DNA of 34,553 nucleotides from Candidatus Gottesmanbacteria bacterium RIFCSPLOWO2_01_FULL_42_22 (GTDB taxonomy: Bacteria > Patescibacteriota > Microgenomatia > 2-02-FULL-39-11). A program made the translations under genes and the position numbers. Position 1 is the first letter of the stretch. Each line of letters begins with the position of its first letter. This document shows, one piece after another, positions 7,354 to 19,677 of the stretch. The notes beneath the pieces were generated by a model that made no database searches, had not been told where the DNA came from, and saw only the letters and a program-made list of their open reading frames with translations. The stretch spans positions 1 through 34,553 of the forward strand of contig MFJU01000010.1 of assembly GCA_001779315.1 (NCBI GenBank), read 5' to 3'.

Positions 7354-9638
7354 AATTTTTGTCTGAAAATTATTTCATGTTCCCCTGCCGGTACCACAAT
7401 ACCGGTCAGGGAAAGATCTACTCTGAGTGTTGTAATTTCATGGCCGTCGATTGATGCAGTCAAAAGCGGATCATAAATTTCGCTTAACACCAAAAGACGG
7501 GGATATTTTGTATTTGAACCGATGACTATTTCCCAAGGCCGGTAACTCACAATATCAGCGGTCTCCTGAGGATCAAGCGGTAAAGGTGTTATCTCTAAAT
7601 TCTCCTGAATGACTGCCGTCAGGCGTAAACCCTGTCCCAATTTATACATTTCATTAATTGCCTGCTGATCATTATATACTCTGACTGCCCCTGCGGTTAA
7701 AAATGACCGGGGGAAAAAGTCGGATTTTTTATAAAGATAAGTTGTACCTTCTTTGGCTATCAGGGAATAATTTAATTCCGCAAGAGGGGTGAAACTCAAA
7801 AGATATTTCACATTTAATAAATCGGCCAGGAAGTTGTCATAAGTCGTGGGAGTGACAATACGGTTAAAGGCAGCCGGAGAAATATCCGCTTTTTGTCTGT
7901 CCCAGGCGGAAGCTAATTGACCGAAATTTTTCAAGTACAAAGGGTCATATCCGGCAATATCATAAAGCCCGTGCATGGCTGAAAAATTGGGCGGCAAAAT
8001 TCTGCGGTCAAGGGCCATCACGCGGAATAATGAGTTATCTTCCGTTAAAATCCTCAAAATATTTGTTTCAGGATAAAGATAAGCAGGATTGGAAAAAGGC
8101 GTAAATTTCCATCCGAAACGCAATAAATCTGCGCATAAAATTACTATAAGGCCCGCCAGGTAAAAAAACCTCGTCTTCCTGTTCTTAAAATAAAACAGCA
8201 ACATCAGAAAAAGATAAGACACCATAAATATTCCGGTAGGCAATATCAGGTTACGAATACTGACAACAGCATTGGCAGAAATGTTTAAACCCCTTATTTT
8301 CGGCAAAAGCAGGCTAAGCCAAAAACCTAAAATTAAAACCGCCAGGCTGTTCAGAACAAATAAGATTTTTTTAAGCTCTGCCTTCTCCTTATTTTTATTG
8401 CCGGAGAATACGGTTTCGGAAAGATTGTTAAAAGCAATTGAGGAGAGAACTGCCAGTGAAAAATCAATTATAAAAATCAGCCTAGTCGGCTGGCTGGTGG
8501 ATATAAGCGGCAAATTCAGTCTTTGAAACATCAGTGCCAAAGGAGTGGGCAAGGCAAAAAAAAGGGATACCACTGCCGCAATGGAAAAAAAGCGGACTGT
8601 TTTATTTCGCATAAGAAATAGGGAGAATAGTGCTAGCAAAATGCCCAATACTCCCGTATAACCGACCAATTCTCCGTAATTCCAGATACCGGAATAATTT
8701 CCCGTGGCGGGATTTCCGAAAAAATCAGGTATCAGAAATTGGATAAGGTGCTGCCAGGGCAGATAAAATCCTTCATTTAATTTGGCCTGGTCAAAACTCC
8801 GGTAACTTTCCGCCATAAAGCGTAAAGTCGGCAGCAGTTGCGGCAGGGATAAAATAATAAATATCAGAAAACAAAGGGTTAAAATAAAAAGATTTCTTGC
8901 CCGCTTTTGCCTCCCTTGAAGCAGCCTGAATAGAGCGTAAGAAGCCGCTAATAAGATGCCGTAAGCAAAAATTTGCAGATGACCTGCCAAAAAGGAAACG
9001 GCCAGGGAAAAAATCAGCCAAAACATATATTTCCCGGAAATTTTCCCGATATTACGACGGGCAATTGCGTCAATTGAGAGAAGTGACAGCGGTATCCAGG
9101 CGGCCGTATGCAGAATGGTATTCCATTCCAGCCAGGCAATGGCATAACCGGAAAAGGCAAAGATCAGGCTGCCCAAAAAAGAGGCCATTTTGGACAATGA
9201 AAGATTGGCTAGATAAAGATACATGAAAAAAGCGGCCAGAAAAGTCGACAGTAAAACCGAGACTGACCAGGCAATCGGAAACGGCATCAGAAAAAACAGG
9301 ATATTTAAAGGGTAAAAAACTGCAGACTGTAAATTGGCTAACAGACGGGTTCCTGCAAAGGAATAAGGATTCCTAAGAGGGAGATGTCCGCTTTTCATCT
9401 GGTTGACGGCTAGTTTTCTCCAAACATATTGCTGCCGTACCGGGTCCGTCACTAAATAATTTTTAAAAGCTATTCCGGAAGGATTACTGACTGCGAATGC
9501 ATCCCGGTAGGGATGGTATAAACCGACAATGGTATCAGCAGGAATCGGCAGTTTCCCCAGAAAAATAAACTGCCAATAAAAAACTACCGTTATTAAAATT
9601 AAGAGGAAGATATAGCTGTTATTTTTTAAGAATTTCAT
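7347..9638 (-). CDS. YfhO-like GT-C membrane protein
   Basis: A 763-residue polytopic protein with a typical YfhO start: one helix, then LPIPADTIVGLYHPYRD (residues 30-46) and a long first ectoloop ending in LANLQSAVFYPLNILFF. About a dozen hydrophobic segments follow, then an extracytoplasmic C-terminal part containing SEIYDPLLTASIDG and PAGEHEIIFR. YfhO proteins are GT-C relatives linked in Firmicutes to glycosylation of teichoic or lipoteichoic acids; here the acceptor is unknown. After EIIFRQKLW the protein stops, whereas family members usually carry one more terminal helix, as the two PTPS-related proteins of this locus do. A clear AAGGAG precedes the ATG by seven bases, inside the 3' end of the upstream GT4 gene, which it overlaps by 20 bases. 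Confidence 0.85.
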   Translation of the reverse strand: MKFLKNNSYIFLLILITVVFYWQFIFLGKLPIPADTIVGLYHPYRDAFAVSNPSGIAFKNYLVTDPVRQQYVWRKLAVNQMKSGHLPLRNPYSFAGTRLLANLQSAVFYPLNILFFLMPFPIAWSVSVLLSTFLAAFFMYLYLANLSLSKMASFLGSLIFAFSGYAIAWLEWNTILHTAAWIPLSLLSIDAIARRNIGKISGKYMFWLIFSLAVSFLAGHLQIFAYGILLAASYALFRLLQGRQKRARNLFILTLCFLIFIILSLPQLLPTLRFMAESYRSFDQAKLNEGFYLPWQHLIQFLIPDFFGNPATGNYSGIWNYGELVGYTGVLGILLALFSLFLMRNKTVRFFSIAAVVSLFFALPTPLALMFQRLNLPLISTSQPTRLIFIIDFSLAVLSSIAFNNLSETVFSGNKNKEKAELKKILFVLNSLAVLILGFWLSLLLPKIRGLNISANAVVSIRNLILPTGIFMVSYLFLMLLFYFKNRKTRFFYLAGLIVILCADLLRFGWKFTPFSNPAYLYPETNILRILTEDNSLFRVMALDRRILPPNFSAMHGLYDIAGYDPLYLKNFGQLASAWDRQKADISPAAFNRIVTPTTYDNFLADLLNVKYLLSFTPLAELNYSLIAKEGTTYLYKKSDFFPRSFLTAGAVRVYNDQQAINEMYKLGQGLRLTAVIQENLEITPLPLDPQETADIVSYRPWEIVIGSNTKYPRLLVLSEIYDPLLTASIDGHEITTLRVDLSLTGIVVPAGEHEIIFRQKLW

Positions 9639-10683
9639 TGATTTTCTCCTTATAATTATTTACGGAAAAAAATTCGGCCCGCTTCAGGCTTCTTTCGGCA
9701 AAGTCTTGCCGTCCGCTTTCATCGGATGCGAGTTGAACCGTCTTTTGCAGCAGTGTCTCTTCATCTTCCCAAAACCAGCCGTTTATGCCTTCCTGGATGA
9801 TGTCCAATTGGCCTCCGGCCTTGAAAACTATCGGTACACAGCCTGAAGCCATAGCCTCTAATGTAGTAATTCCGAAATGTTCGGCTTTTTCCGGATGTTT
9901 GATTAGATCCTGTCCGTAGCCGGCCGCGTGCCAGTAAATTTTTGCCTTTTGATAAAAAGACAACAGATCGTTAAAATTCAAATTGGCATAAATGGAAACA
10001 GGCAGGTCAATTATTTTTGCCCGGAGTTTCTCTAAATATTTTTGGGAGCTTTCCTCCGAAACATTGCCGGCTAAAACCAGTCGCCATCCCGCTAAAGACC
10101 GTCTGTTATTTGAGAAAAAATCAATCAGAAAATCCTGTCTTTTCTCATGCATGTCCCCGAGAAAAAAACGGCCTACCGACAGGATAAGATTCTCTTTTTT
10201 CTCTTCCCGGTAAGAAAAAATTTCGGTATCCACGACCGGCGGCAGGACTGTGCTTTGAGTCTTAAGATTGCGGTCAACTATTTTTTTCATAAACTGCGAA
10301 TAGCAGATAATCCGCCAATTCAATAATTTAAGCCTGTTATAAAAAGTATTTTCAGGAATATGCTTCGGGGACTGGATTATCAGATAATTTCTCCTTGAGA
10401 AAGGAAAGAAAAGACTGCCGTCTGTAGTATAAAAAAACAGATCAAACCGGTTGAGCAATTTGAATCTCTTGGCTGTGTCATGGCCTGCCAAGGCAGCAGG
10501 CTCAATCACTTTCCCCCTTAAATTCAGACCGAAAAACTCTTTAGCTTTTTTCTTCAGGTTGTCAGGTGCGATAAAATAAAGCTGATACTCGTCAAGTTTT
10601 TCTGCTATCTGAAGAAGATAGCGCTCCCCGCCTCCGTATATATTCCAATAAGGACTGTAAAAAGCTGCAGACTTTTTTTTCAT
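9619..10683 (-). CDS. GT4 family glycosyltransferase
   Basis: A 354-residue GT-B enzyme. The N-terminus contains SPYWNIYGGGERY (10-22), the glycine loop of GT4 enzymes. The C-terminal half contains LSVGRF (168-173) and EHFGITTLEAMASG (268-281), the E-x7-E motif (E268, E276) that contacts the donor sugar nucleotide. Overall it resembles Alg11/mannosyltransferase-type GT4 proteins. It is predicted to be a retaining transferase on the cytosolic face, extending a lipid-linked glycan. It sits 11 bases after the stop of the preceding GT2 gene and overlaps the next start by 20 bases. A TATAAA hexamer four bases before the ATG is noted but is too close for a normal promoter. It is the only GT-B enzyme I find in the window. 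Confidence 0.9.
   Translation of the reverse strand: MKKKSAAFYSPYWNIYGGGERYLLQIAEKLDEYQLYFIAPDNLKKKAKEFFGLNLRGKVIEPAALAGHDTAKRFKLLNRFDLFFYTTDGSLFFPFSRRNYLIIQSPKHIPENTFYNRLKLLNWRIICYSQFMKKIVDRNLKTQSTVLPPVVDTEIFSYREEKKENLILSVGRFFLGDMHEKRQDFLIDFFSNNRRSLAGWRLVLAGNVSEESSQKYLEKLRAKIIDLPVSIYANLNFNDLLSFYQKAKIYWHAAGYGQDLIKHPEKAEHFGITTLEAMASGCVPIVFKAGGQLDIIQEGINGWFWEDEETLLQKTVQLASDESGRQDFAERSLKRAEFFSVNNYKEKINEILKK
9646..9651 (-). promoter_or_regulatory. Shine-Dalgarno sequence for the YfhO-like gene
   Basis: Minus-strand AAGGAG lies seven bases before the ATG at 9638 and within the last codons of the upstream GT4 gene. It fixes the start and shows that the ribosome binding site is embedded in coding sequence. 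Confidence 0.75.
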
Positions 10684-10694
10684 TTGTTTTATAG

Positions 10695-11429
10695 TTATGT
10701 CCTGCCCTGTTGTTTCTCCCAGAGTTTGGCGTAAGTTACGAAGACGGAAAAAGACTGGTAAAGGCTTTCAATTAAACCGATAGTACCGGCCTTATAACCT
10801 TTTTCCCTGAAATAAGATTTCCAGAATACCTGTCCTGAAACTCTAAAAAAGCGCCACCAGGAAACAGACGGGTGATTATTTTTATATCTTAGTTGGGATT
10901 CGAATTCTGACCAGGCATTGGTTTTTTCAACCATTTGATAGAGGTTATTATGGGTATAATGCAATAGATCACCCTTAAGTTTAGCGGTATGACCCACAAT
11001 CTGGGGAGATTCATGCAAACTTCCCTGCCAGCCGATGAGGGCATCTTTGCGGATTAGCCGGACTATCTTTTCCCTTACCGGCCAAAGCTGATTGAAATAA
11101 TAATTTCTGCGGAAAATGCGGTATGCACTAAATCCGTCACCTTTGACTGACTTGATACTTTTGATAAGTTCCTCTGACGGCCGCTCATCGCAATCTATAT
11201 AAAATAACCAGTCATTACCAGCTTTTTCCCTGCCGACGTTTCTCAAATAAGCAAAATCAAGTCCTTTCACTGAAAAAATTTTCGCCCCTTTTTTTCCGGC
11301 TATATCAGCGGTTTTATCTGTCGATTCATTGTCAATAACTACAACTTCATCGGCAAAAGTCAGCGAATCCAGACACTGAGCGATAGATGCCGCTTCATTT
11401 TTAGCGATAATGACTGCCGTTATCTTCAT
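10695..11429 (-). CDS. GT2 glycosyltransferase, WaaE/KdtX-like
   Basis: A 244-residue enzyme with VIIAKNEA at the start, DNESTDKT (33-40), DCDER (79-83) as the metal site, and a GWQGSLHESP segment (133-142). These are the hallmarks of the WaaE/KdtX-like GT2 group, which in Gram-negative bacteria adds glucose to lipopolysaccharide core. Here it probably adds a hexose to a surface glycan intermediate, since no lipid A gene is present in the window. It is paralogous to the 303-residue enzyme at 12318-13229, with another GT2 gene between them. The start is supported by AAGGGA five bases upstream and by a four-base ATGA overlap with the preceding gene. Confidence 0.88.
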   Translation of the reverse strand: MKITAVIIAKNEAASIAQCLDSLTFADEVVVIDNESTDKTADIAGKKGAKIFSVKGLDFAYLRNVGREKAGNDWLFYIDCDERPSEELIKSIKSVKGDGFSAYRIFRRNYYFNQLWPVREKIVRLIRKDALIGWQGSLHESPQIVGHTAKLKGDLLHYTHNNLYQMVEKTNAWSEFESQLRYKNNHPSVSWWRFFRVSGQVFWKSYFREKGYKAGTIGLIESLYQSFSVFVTYAKLWEKQQGRT

Positions 11430-12325
11430 AAGCTTCCCTTATCCATCCTTCTTAAATAATAATCAATTACAGCCCGGCGTCTAACACCTGTCTCTTTCAG
11501 CATTGACAGAGATTGCCAAAACAGGGATTTTCGTGCCCTGGCAGAGGCGTATTTGAAACCTAAATACAATCTGTTTCTTGTCTGGTAGTACAAATGGATC
11601 TCGGAACCCACTCCTTCCGAGGATAAGGCGTTTTTATGCCAAAGAAAAGCCTGCGGACAATAAAATGTTTTAAGACCTGACTTTTGCACTCTGATTGAAT
11701 AATCAACATCTTCATAATAAAGGAAATAGCGGCTGTCTAAGATTCCCGTCTTTCTGATGGCCTGTGGTGTTATCAGCATACAGCAGCCGGTGGCAAAATC
11801 CGTCTGGCAAACCTGGTTATACTGCCCTTTATCAACCTCATCCACTCCCCGGTGGGAAGCATAAACATTGCGCCAGTCTAACAGTCCTCCGGCATACCAG
11901 ATGACTTTACCCTCCTCTTTTTCAGTGTATTTTTGCCTGTGGTATTCGAAACCTGGAGCAAAATAAATCTTCGGCGAGACCAAACCTGCTTCCTTATTTT
12001 TAAGGGAAAAATCAACCAATCGGAAGATGAGGTTACTGCCGGCAAGTGTATCGCCATTTAAAAGAATAATATTTTTGCCACCCTCTTTTAACGCTTCTTT
12101 TATTCCCAAATTAGAACCTTGGGCAAATCCTAGGTTTTTGCCTGACGCTAAAATTTTAATTTTGGGGAAATGCGATTGCGCACTGCTTAAATCCTCGTGG
12201 CCGTTATTAACCACATAAATTTTAAAATTGACTTTTTTTTCCCGTGAACGCAGGGAATCCAAACAGGCAAAAGTGGCTGCCTGATCTCGGTAATGCACCA
12301 TGACCACAGCCGTATCTTCAAGCAT
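11426..12325 (-). CDS. GT2 family glycosyltransferase (rhamnosyltransferase-like)
   Basis: A 299-residue enzyme of the WbbL-type GT2 group. VVMVHYRD opens the fold, VVNNG lies at 38-42, LLNGDT at 88-93 carries the metal-binding aspartate D92, and YYEDVDYSIR (203-212) is the ED/base motif. A positively charged C-terminal tail without membrane helices suggests peripheral attachment to the inner membrane face. Donor and acceptor are unknown; rhamnose is common in the group and would fit the deoxysugar genes elsewhere in the locus, but this is inference. It overlaps its upstream neighbour by eight bases and its downstream neighbour by four, so the three GT2 genes between 10695 and 13229 are probably translated together. 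Confidence 0.9.
   Translation of the reverse strand: MLEDTAVVMVHYRDQAATFACLDSLRSREKKVNFKIYVVNNGHEDLSSAQSHFPKIKILASGKNLGFAQGSNLGIKEALKEGGKNIILLNGDTLAGSNLIFRLVDFSLKNKEAGLVSPKIYFAPGFEYHRQKYTEKEEGKVIWYAGGLLDWRNVYASHRGVDEVDKGQYNQVCQTDFATGCCMLITPQAIRKTGILDSRYFLYYEDVDYSIRVQKSGLKTFYCPQAFLWHKNALSSEGVGSEIHLYYQTRNRLYLGFKYASARARKSLFWQSLSMLKETGVRRRAVIDYYLRRMDKGSL
11435..11440 (-). promoter_or_regulatory. Shine-Dalgarno-like AAGGGA for the 244-residue GT2
   Basis: Minus-strand AAGGGA lies five bases before the ATG at 11429 and inside the 3' end of the upstream gene. It supports this start together with the ATGA overlap. Confidence 0.5.
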
Positions 12326-13229
12326 AACTGTTGATTTTACGCAGAATCCGGAAGACCATATCCCGTAAAAAACCGTATTTTTTCTTTAAGAGTTCGTTGT
12401 AAAGCCAATAGTTGCGGATTTTACCCTCTTTTTTAACAACAGAGCGGTAATGGTTGAGAGAAAGCGGATCTTGCCGGAAACTGGACATTTCCCACAATTT
12501 CAAAATAACCGCGCTTTCCGATATCGACTGCAAAAGAGACAAAGCCAGCCCGTGAATGCCGTCCCGATACCCCTCATTCAAAAAAAATCTTTTTACGAAT
12601 TCATTGACAGGGGTCAGGATTAGGGACTCAAGTGAAAATTTACGGTTGTTTAAATACAACTCCTTGGCCTGTATGCTGCTATAACGGTTCATACGCTCCA
12701 GATACTGTTCAATGCTCTCATAATGATGATGAATCAGCGCATACTCAGGCAACGCTGATAATTCTCTGCCCTCGCCCATAGTTATGGGCACACCATGCAG
12801 CTTGTCTATCCAGGAAACAGTGCCTTTTTTAAAGAAACGGATCTGATAATCCGGCCACCATCCGGCATGCTTTATCCATTTACCGAAAACCAAATTTTTT
12901 CTGGGAAGCCGGTAATAATTGATTGCCTCAGCCTGACCGTCTTTGAGCTTTATCAAATAATCAGCCAGCTTCCGGGGTACTTCTTCATCCGCATCGATCA
13001 CCAATATCCAATCCCCGCGCACGCGACTCAAGGCAAAATTGCGGGCCGGTTCCACAAATCCGGTATAGGGATGCTGGTAAGCCTTCACACCTAATTCCAA
13101 AGCTTTTTCGACAGTGCGGTCTGTAGATCCCATATCGACCAAAATAATTTCGTCGGTAAAGGCAAGAGAAGTCAAACAGCGCGCAATGTTGTTCTCTTCA
13201 TTGAAAGTCTGAACAACAGCGGAAATCAT
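12318..13229 (-). CDS. GT2 glycosyltransferase, WaaE/KdtX-like
   Basis: A 303-residue enzyme with VVQTFNEENN at the start, VDMGSTDRT (31-39), DADEE (79-83) as the metal-binding site and a KLHGVP segment near residue 142, following WIDK. It is the longer paralogue of the 244-residue enzyme at 10695-11429, with about 60 extra C-terminal residues rich in Arg, Lys and aromatic amino acids. The enzyme probably adds a hexose to a lipid-linked glycan at the cytosolic face. Its ATG overlaps the stop of the deacetylase-like gene by four bases (ATGA). No independent promoter is visible. Confidence 0.88.
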   Translation of the reverse strand: MISAVVQTFNEENNIARCLTSLAFTDEIILVDMGSTDRTVEKALELGVKAYQHPYTGFVEPARNFALSRVRGDWILVIDADEEVPRKLADYLIKLKDGQAEAINYYRLPRKNLVFGKWIKHAGWWPDYQIRFFKKGTVSWIDKLHGVPITMGEGRELSALPEYALIHHHYESIEQYLERMNRYSSIQAKELYLNNRKFSLESLILTPVNEFVKRFFLNEGYRDGIHGLALSLLQSISESAVILKLWEMSSFRQDPLSLNHYRSVVKKEGKIRNYWLYNELLKKKYGFLRDMVFRILRKINSYA

Positions 13230-14884
13230 AGCCTGCTGTTTATTTTACAATGAATATTACTGTTAACCAAATTAGTTAAAAAGACATCAATAAATTTATT
13301 TAAGGACATGCCTTTAAATTTTGAGAGGACCTGAAAAGGGAAACTCACGCTTCCGAAATAAGGATAAGCTGATTTGAAACCGATAAATCTTCCGCTGTTT
13401 ACAGCCAGACCTAAATATTTTACTGCGGCCAGCTGGGAAAAGACGATTGATGGTTTTAAATCGGATTTTTTTCCTGTCTGATAATCCAAATAAATATCAT
13501 AAAAAATTCCCTTTGCCAAAGGCAGGCTTTGACTGCCTGTTTGAAAAATTTCTCTGCTGTTAAAGCTGATGGAATCCGGCCGGATTATGATTTTATCTTT
13601 TAAACGGCCTTTTCTTTCAGGTTCCAGTATGAAATTACCTGCTTCTTTTTTCAAACTGATCTTTTCTATATTATCGGAGATTCTCATGGCGTTATTTTCC
13701 GATAAATCATCGATACAGCCGGGTATTATCCGCTTTAAAACCGGCTGGCGGTCTGCTTGGACCATATCATTAAATAGAAACGGCCGATACAGCCTTAAAT
13801 CCCTGATTGCCAATTTTCCTTCACTTAACTCAAAATAAACCCTGTATGCGGGAAAATTGAACCACCAGCCTTCTTTTGTTTTATCGGAATAATCAGAAGC
13901 ATGTATTTCTGTCACTTCTGAAAATTGCGGGTTGGCTTTTCTGAAGATATTTCCGTATTCGCTCATGGAGGTAAAAAATAAATTGTTTTCCTGCTGCCGC
14001 TTTTTCAAATCCGCTACCTGTTTTTGAAATTCGCCAAAGAAACTCGCCCCTTCCTGCCCGGCTTCCAATCCGACCGTCACCTGCCTGGCCGAATTTTCAC
14101 CGTCCAGATAGCTTGTCAGAAGATGGCTAAAATAAGCGGTTCCAAGCTTATGATGAGACAGGTAATCATTGGCCTGCAAACTGTAAGTCGATGAATCGGC
14201 CGTCAACCCGTAACCCCGAAGAGGATCCCTGGCGGCCCACTGTATGGTCACTAATCCTAAACTTTCCTCCCCGGAATCAGCCGGCAGCAAGGGATTATAT
14301 TTGGACGGAAAATAAGGCACTCCCCAGGGTTTGCCCCAGACTCCGTAAGTATCGGTTTCAAACTGGTCAGCCACATCCATCAGATTCTTAATTTCAAATT
14401 TCTCTGCCAGATACTTTATGGATATTCCGTCGATATACCAGGAGCCTGCCGATTCCGGCTTGAAGCCGAAAACTTTGTTGAACTGCGCCATAATTCTGTC
14501 AATCATCCTTATCCTCCCCTCAATCGGGTAACCGGAAAACAGGATCTGATTGGCTTGCGCGCGGTCAAAATTACCGAAATTATAAGAAACCAGGCTGTCT
14601 GTAGCTAATTTTTCATCAACTTCGAGAAAAATACCCAATTCAAAATTGGGGGATTCTTCCAAATAAGCGGTAACTTCCCGATCCTCAAGACCGGCATAAG
14701 TCAGAAGGACCGTGGCCGGCAAATTTTCCTTTTTCAGATAATCCAACAAAAGCTTCGGTTTGGCGAAATCCTGCCAGTATTCGCGTGCGCGTAAAGGGAT
14801 GACGACGGTCGCATACGAGGCTGAAAGAGGCGCAGGCAAGCATAAAATCAGGAAAAAGAAAACTGGCAATAGCCATTTTCTCAT
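13226..14884 (-). CDS. Secreted NodB/deacetylase-like protein without the metal-binding histidines
   Basis: A 552-residue protein with a signal peptide (residues 1 to about 22, ending LPAPLSA). The first 300 residues look like a polysaccharide-deacetylase-type barrel: LLDYLKKENLPATVLLTY (47-63) and NFELGIFLEVD (80-90) match the usual positions of the strand pattern and of the E-L-G-x-H-x3-H motif, but the two histidines are replaced by F86 and D90. The N-terminal Asp-Asp motif and the RxPYG motif are not seen either; ESAGSWYID (144-152) occupies the latter position. A beta-rich C-terminal half of about 220 residues is unrecognised. If the alignment is right, it binds rather than cleaves glycan, outside the membrane. 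It lies between the flippase and the GT2 genes with four-base overlaps on both sides. Confidence 0.6.
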   Translation of the reverse strand: MRKWLLPVFFFLILCLPAPLSASYATVVIPLRAREYWQDFAKPKLLLDYLKKENLPATVLLTYAGLEDREVTAYLEESPNFELGIFLEVDEKLATDSLVSYNFGNFDRAQANQILFSGYPIEGRIRMIDRIMAQFNKVFGFKPESAGSWYIDGISIKYLAEKFEIKNLMDVADQFETDTYGVWGKPWGVPYFPSKYNPLLPADSGEESLGLVTIQWAARDPLRGYGLTADSSTYSLQANDYLSHHKLGTAYFSHLLTSYLDGENSARQVTVGLEAGQEGASFFGEFQKQVADLKKRQQENNLFFTSMSEYGNIFRKANPQFSEVTEIHASDYSDKTKEGWWFNFPAYRVYFELSEGKLAIRDLRLYRPFLFNDMVQADRQPVLKRIIPGCIDDLSENNAMRISDNIEKISLKKEAGNFILEPERKGRLKDKIIIRPDSISFNSREIFQTGSQSLPLAKGIFYDIYLDYQTGKKSDLKPSIVFSQLAAVKYLGLAVNSGRFIGFKSAYPYFGSVSFPFQVLSKFKGMSLNKFIDVFLTNLVNSNIHCKINSRL

Positions 14885-16326
14885 GCTTTAACCAAAAATT
14901 TCGGCAGGTAGGGCATAATCTCATTTTTCAGAAATTTCCAGGCTAGGACGGCATATATCAAGCCTGATACCAGCATAAAAAATCCTAAAGAAGCAAAATT
15001 ATTGACACAAGGCAAAGTAATCAGTGCCAGACTACCTGAAATTAAAATCATCAGAAACGGCTTGGCCAGATTTTTTCCGAAATTAAAATTCACTTCTTTT
15101 TTCAGCATTCCCAGAGGCAGAAAAAGCGTAGAAGAAATGGCTACGGAAGCGTATGCCCAACCGTTGAAACCGAAAAAGTAAGTCAATACCGGAACCAAAA
15201 GCCACGTCAGAACCGTCCAGACAACCATTAAACCTAAGGTTTTTTTTATTTTGCCTAAAGCATTCAGGGCATTGACTATCGGAGAAGAAAAAGCCGCCAG
15301 AATCGATGAAGCCGTAAAGAAATAAAAAGCAGTCAAAGCTTCCTGCCATTTGGCATACCTGGGTACTAATTCCGTTAACGGTTTGATATAAATTGCCAGA
15401 AAGATTGAGGCGGGAAAAATAAAAAGAGCCAGAAACAAAACTGCTTTTTCCAGGGCTTTCTTTAAAAGCTGTTTGTCATTTTGTATCCGGGAAAAGGCCG
15501 GGAAGGTCACTCTGATGACTGAATCCATAATTAACCTTAACGGCGTTTCCGCCCATTTTTTTGCCCAACCCAGGTAGCCGATATGGGAAAAAGGCAAAAC
15601 TTTACCCAGATAGAGTGTCAGCAGGTCGTCTTTAACCAAAGCTAACAGACTGTTTGCCTGGAACGGTATGCCGAAGGTTATCAGGCTTTTTATAGACGCA
15701 TAGGAAAAAGCTATGCCAGGCAGCCAGGGTGATATCCAATAGATACCGATCAGGCCGGCGAAGCCCCGAAAGATGGCCGCCCAGGCAAAACTGGTTATGC
15801 CGAAATTACGGTAAGCCAGAATGACAGCCGTCAGGTAAAAAATCAGATTTTCCAGAATTTGGGGAATAACCAGTCTGGAAAAATCCAGCCTTCTTTCCAA
15901 AAGAATGGAGGGAATGGTTTTTAAGGATGACAGAAAAAAAGACAATAAGAGCGCTTTGAGCAAAAAAACCCCGTCCGGACTTAAGCTGTAAAAGAAACTG
16001 ATTTTAGGCTCCATTATTAAAGCAAGCAAAATTAAGACCAGGACAATTGCCTGCTGCAGGGTAAAAACAGAAAGCAGTTCAAGGCGTTCAGGTTCCTTTT
16101 TTTTCTGGATCAAGGCCGCCGCCAAACCGATATCGGAAAAATAGGTCAAAAATGAAATGACAGCTGAAACGATAAAAAAGACACCGAAAACAGCCGGAGA
16201 CAGCAGGATAGTTAAAATGAGAGTGGCGCTAAAAGTAATAAATTGGAGGAGAAAAGTCCGGCCGGTCATCGCCATAACACCCTTGACTATCTTGCCGCGA
16301 ACCACAGCTGCCCTCCCCGTATCCAT
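14881..16326 (-). CDS. Wzx-like oligosaccharide flippase (MOP superfamily)
   Basis: A 481-residue polytopic protein with about 12-14 hydrophobic segments. The N-terminus VRGKIVKGVMAMTGRTFLLQ, the loop FSDIGLAAALIQKK (63-76) and the regular helix spacing match the Polysacc_synt/Wzx group, which moves polyprenyl-diphosphate-linked oligosaccharides from the inner to the outer leaflet. In this locus it would export the glycan built by the GT2 and GT4 enzymes that follow. Neither an ABC exporter nor a recognisable Wzy or Wzz gene is present in the window. A perfect TATAAT sits six bases upstream of the ATG, so this gene may begin a transcription unit reaching down to 6520. Confidence 0.9.
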   Translation of the reverse strand: MDTGRAAVVRGKIVKGVMAMTGRTFLLQFITFSATLILTILLSPAVFGVFFIVSAVISFLTYFSDIGLAAALIQKKKEPERLELLSVFTLQQAIVLVLILLALIMEPKISFFYSLSPDGVFLLKALLLSFFLSSLKTIPSILLERRLDFSRLVIPQILENLIFYLTAVILAYRNFGITSFAWAAIFRGFAGLIGIYWISPWLPGIAFSYASIKSLITFGIPFQANSLLALVKDDLLTLYLGKVLPFSHIGYLGWAKKWAETPLRLIMDSVIRVTFPAFSRIQNDKQLLKKALEKAVLFLALFIFPASIFLAIYIKPLTELVPRYAKWQEALTAFYFFTASSILAAFSSPIVNALNALGKIKKTLGLMVVWTVLTWLLVPVLTYFFGFNGWAYASVAISSTLFLPLGMLKKEVNFNFGKNLAKPFLMILISGSLALITLPCVNNFASLGFFMLVSGLIYAVLAWKFLKNEIMPYLPKFLVKA

Positions 16327-16332
16327 GCACGT

Positions 16333-16338
16333 ATTATA
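16333..16338 (-). promoter_or_regulatory. Candidate -10 element (TATAAT) immediately before the flippase
   Basis: The 28-base gap upstream of the flippase contains a perfect minus-strand TATAAT followed by six bases and ATG. Transcription starting about seven bases downstream would give a leaderless mRNA. No good -35 hexamer is seen at 16-18 bases, and no Shine-Dalgarno sequence precedes the ATG. Confidence 0.45.
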
Positions 16339-16354
16339 TTACAAAGAGCGCCAA

Positions 16355-19673
<3,319 letters not shown>

Positions 19674-19677
<4 letters not shown>

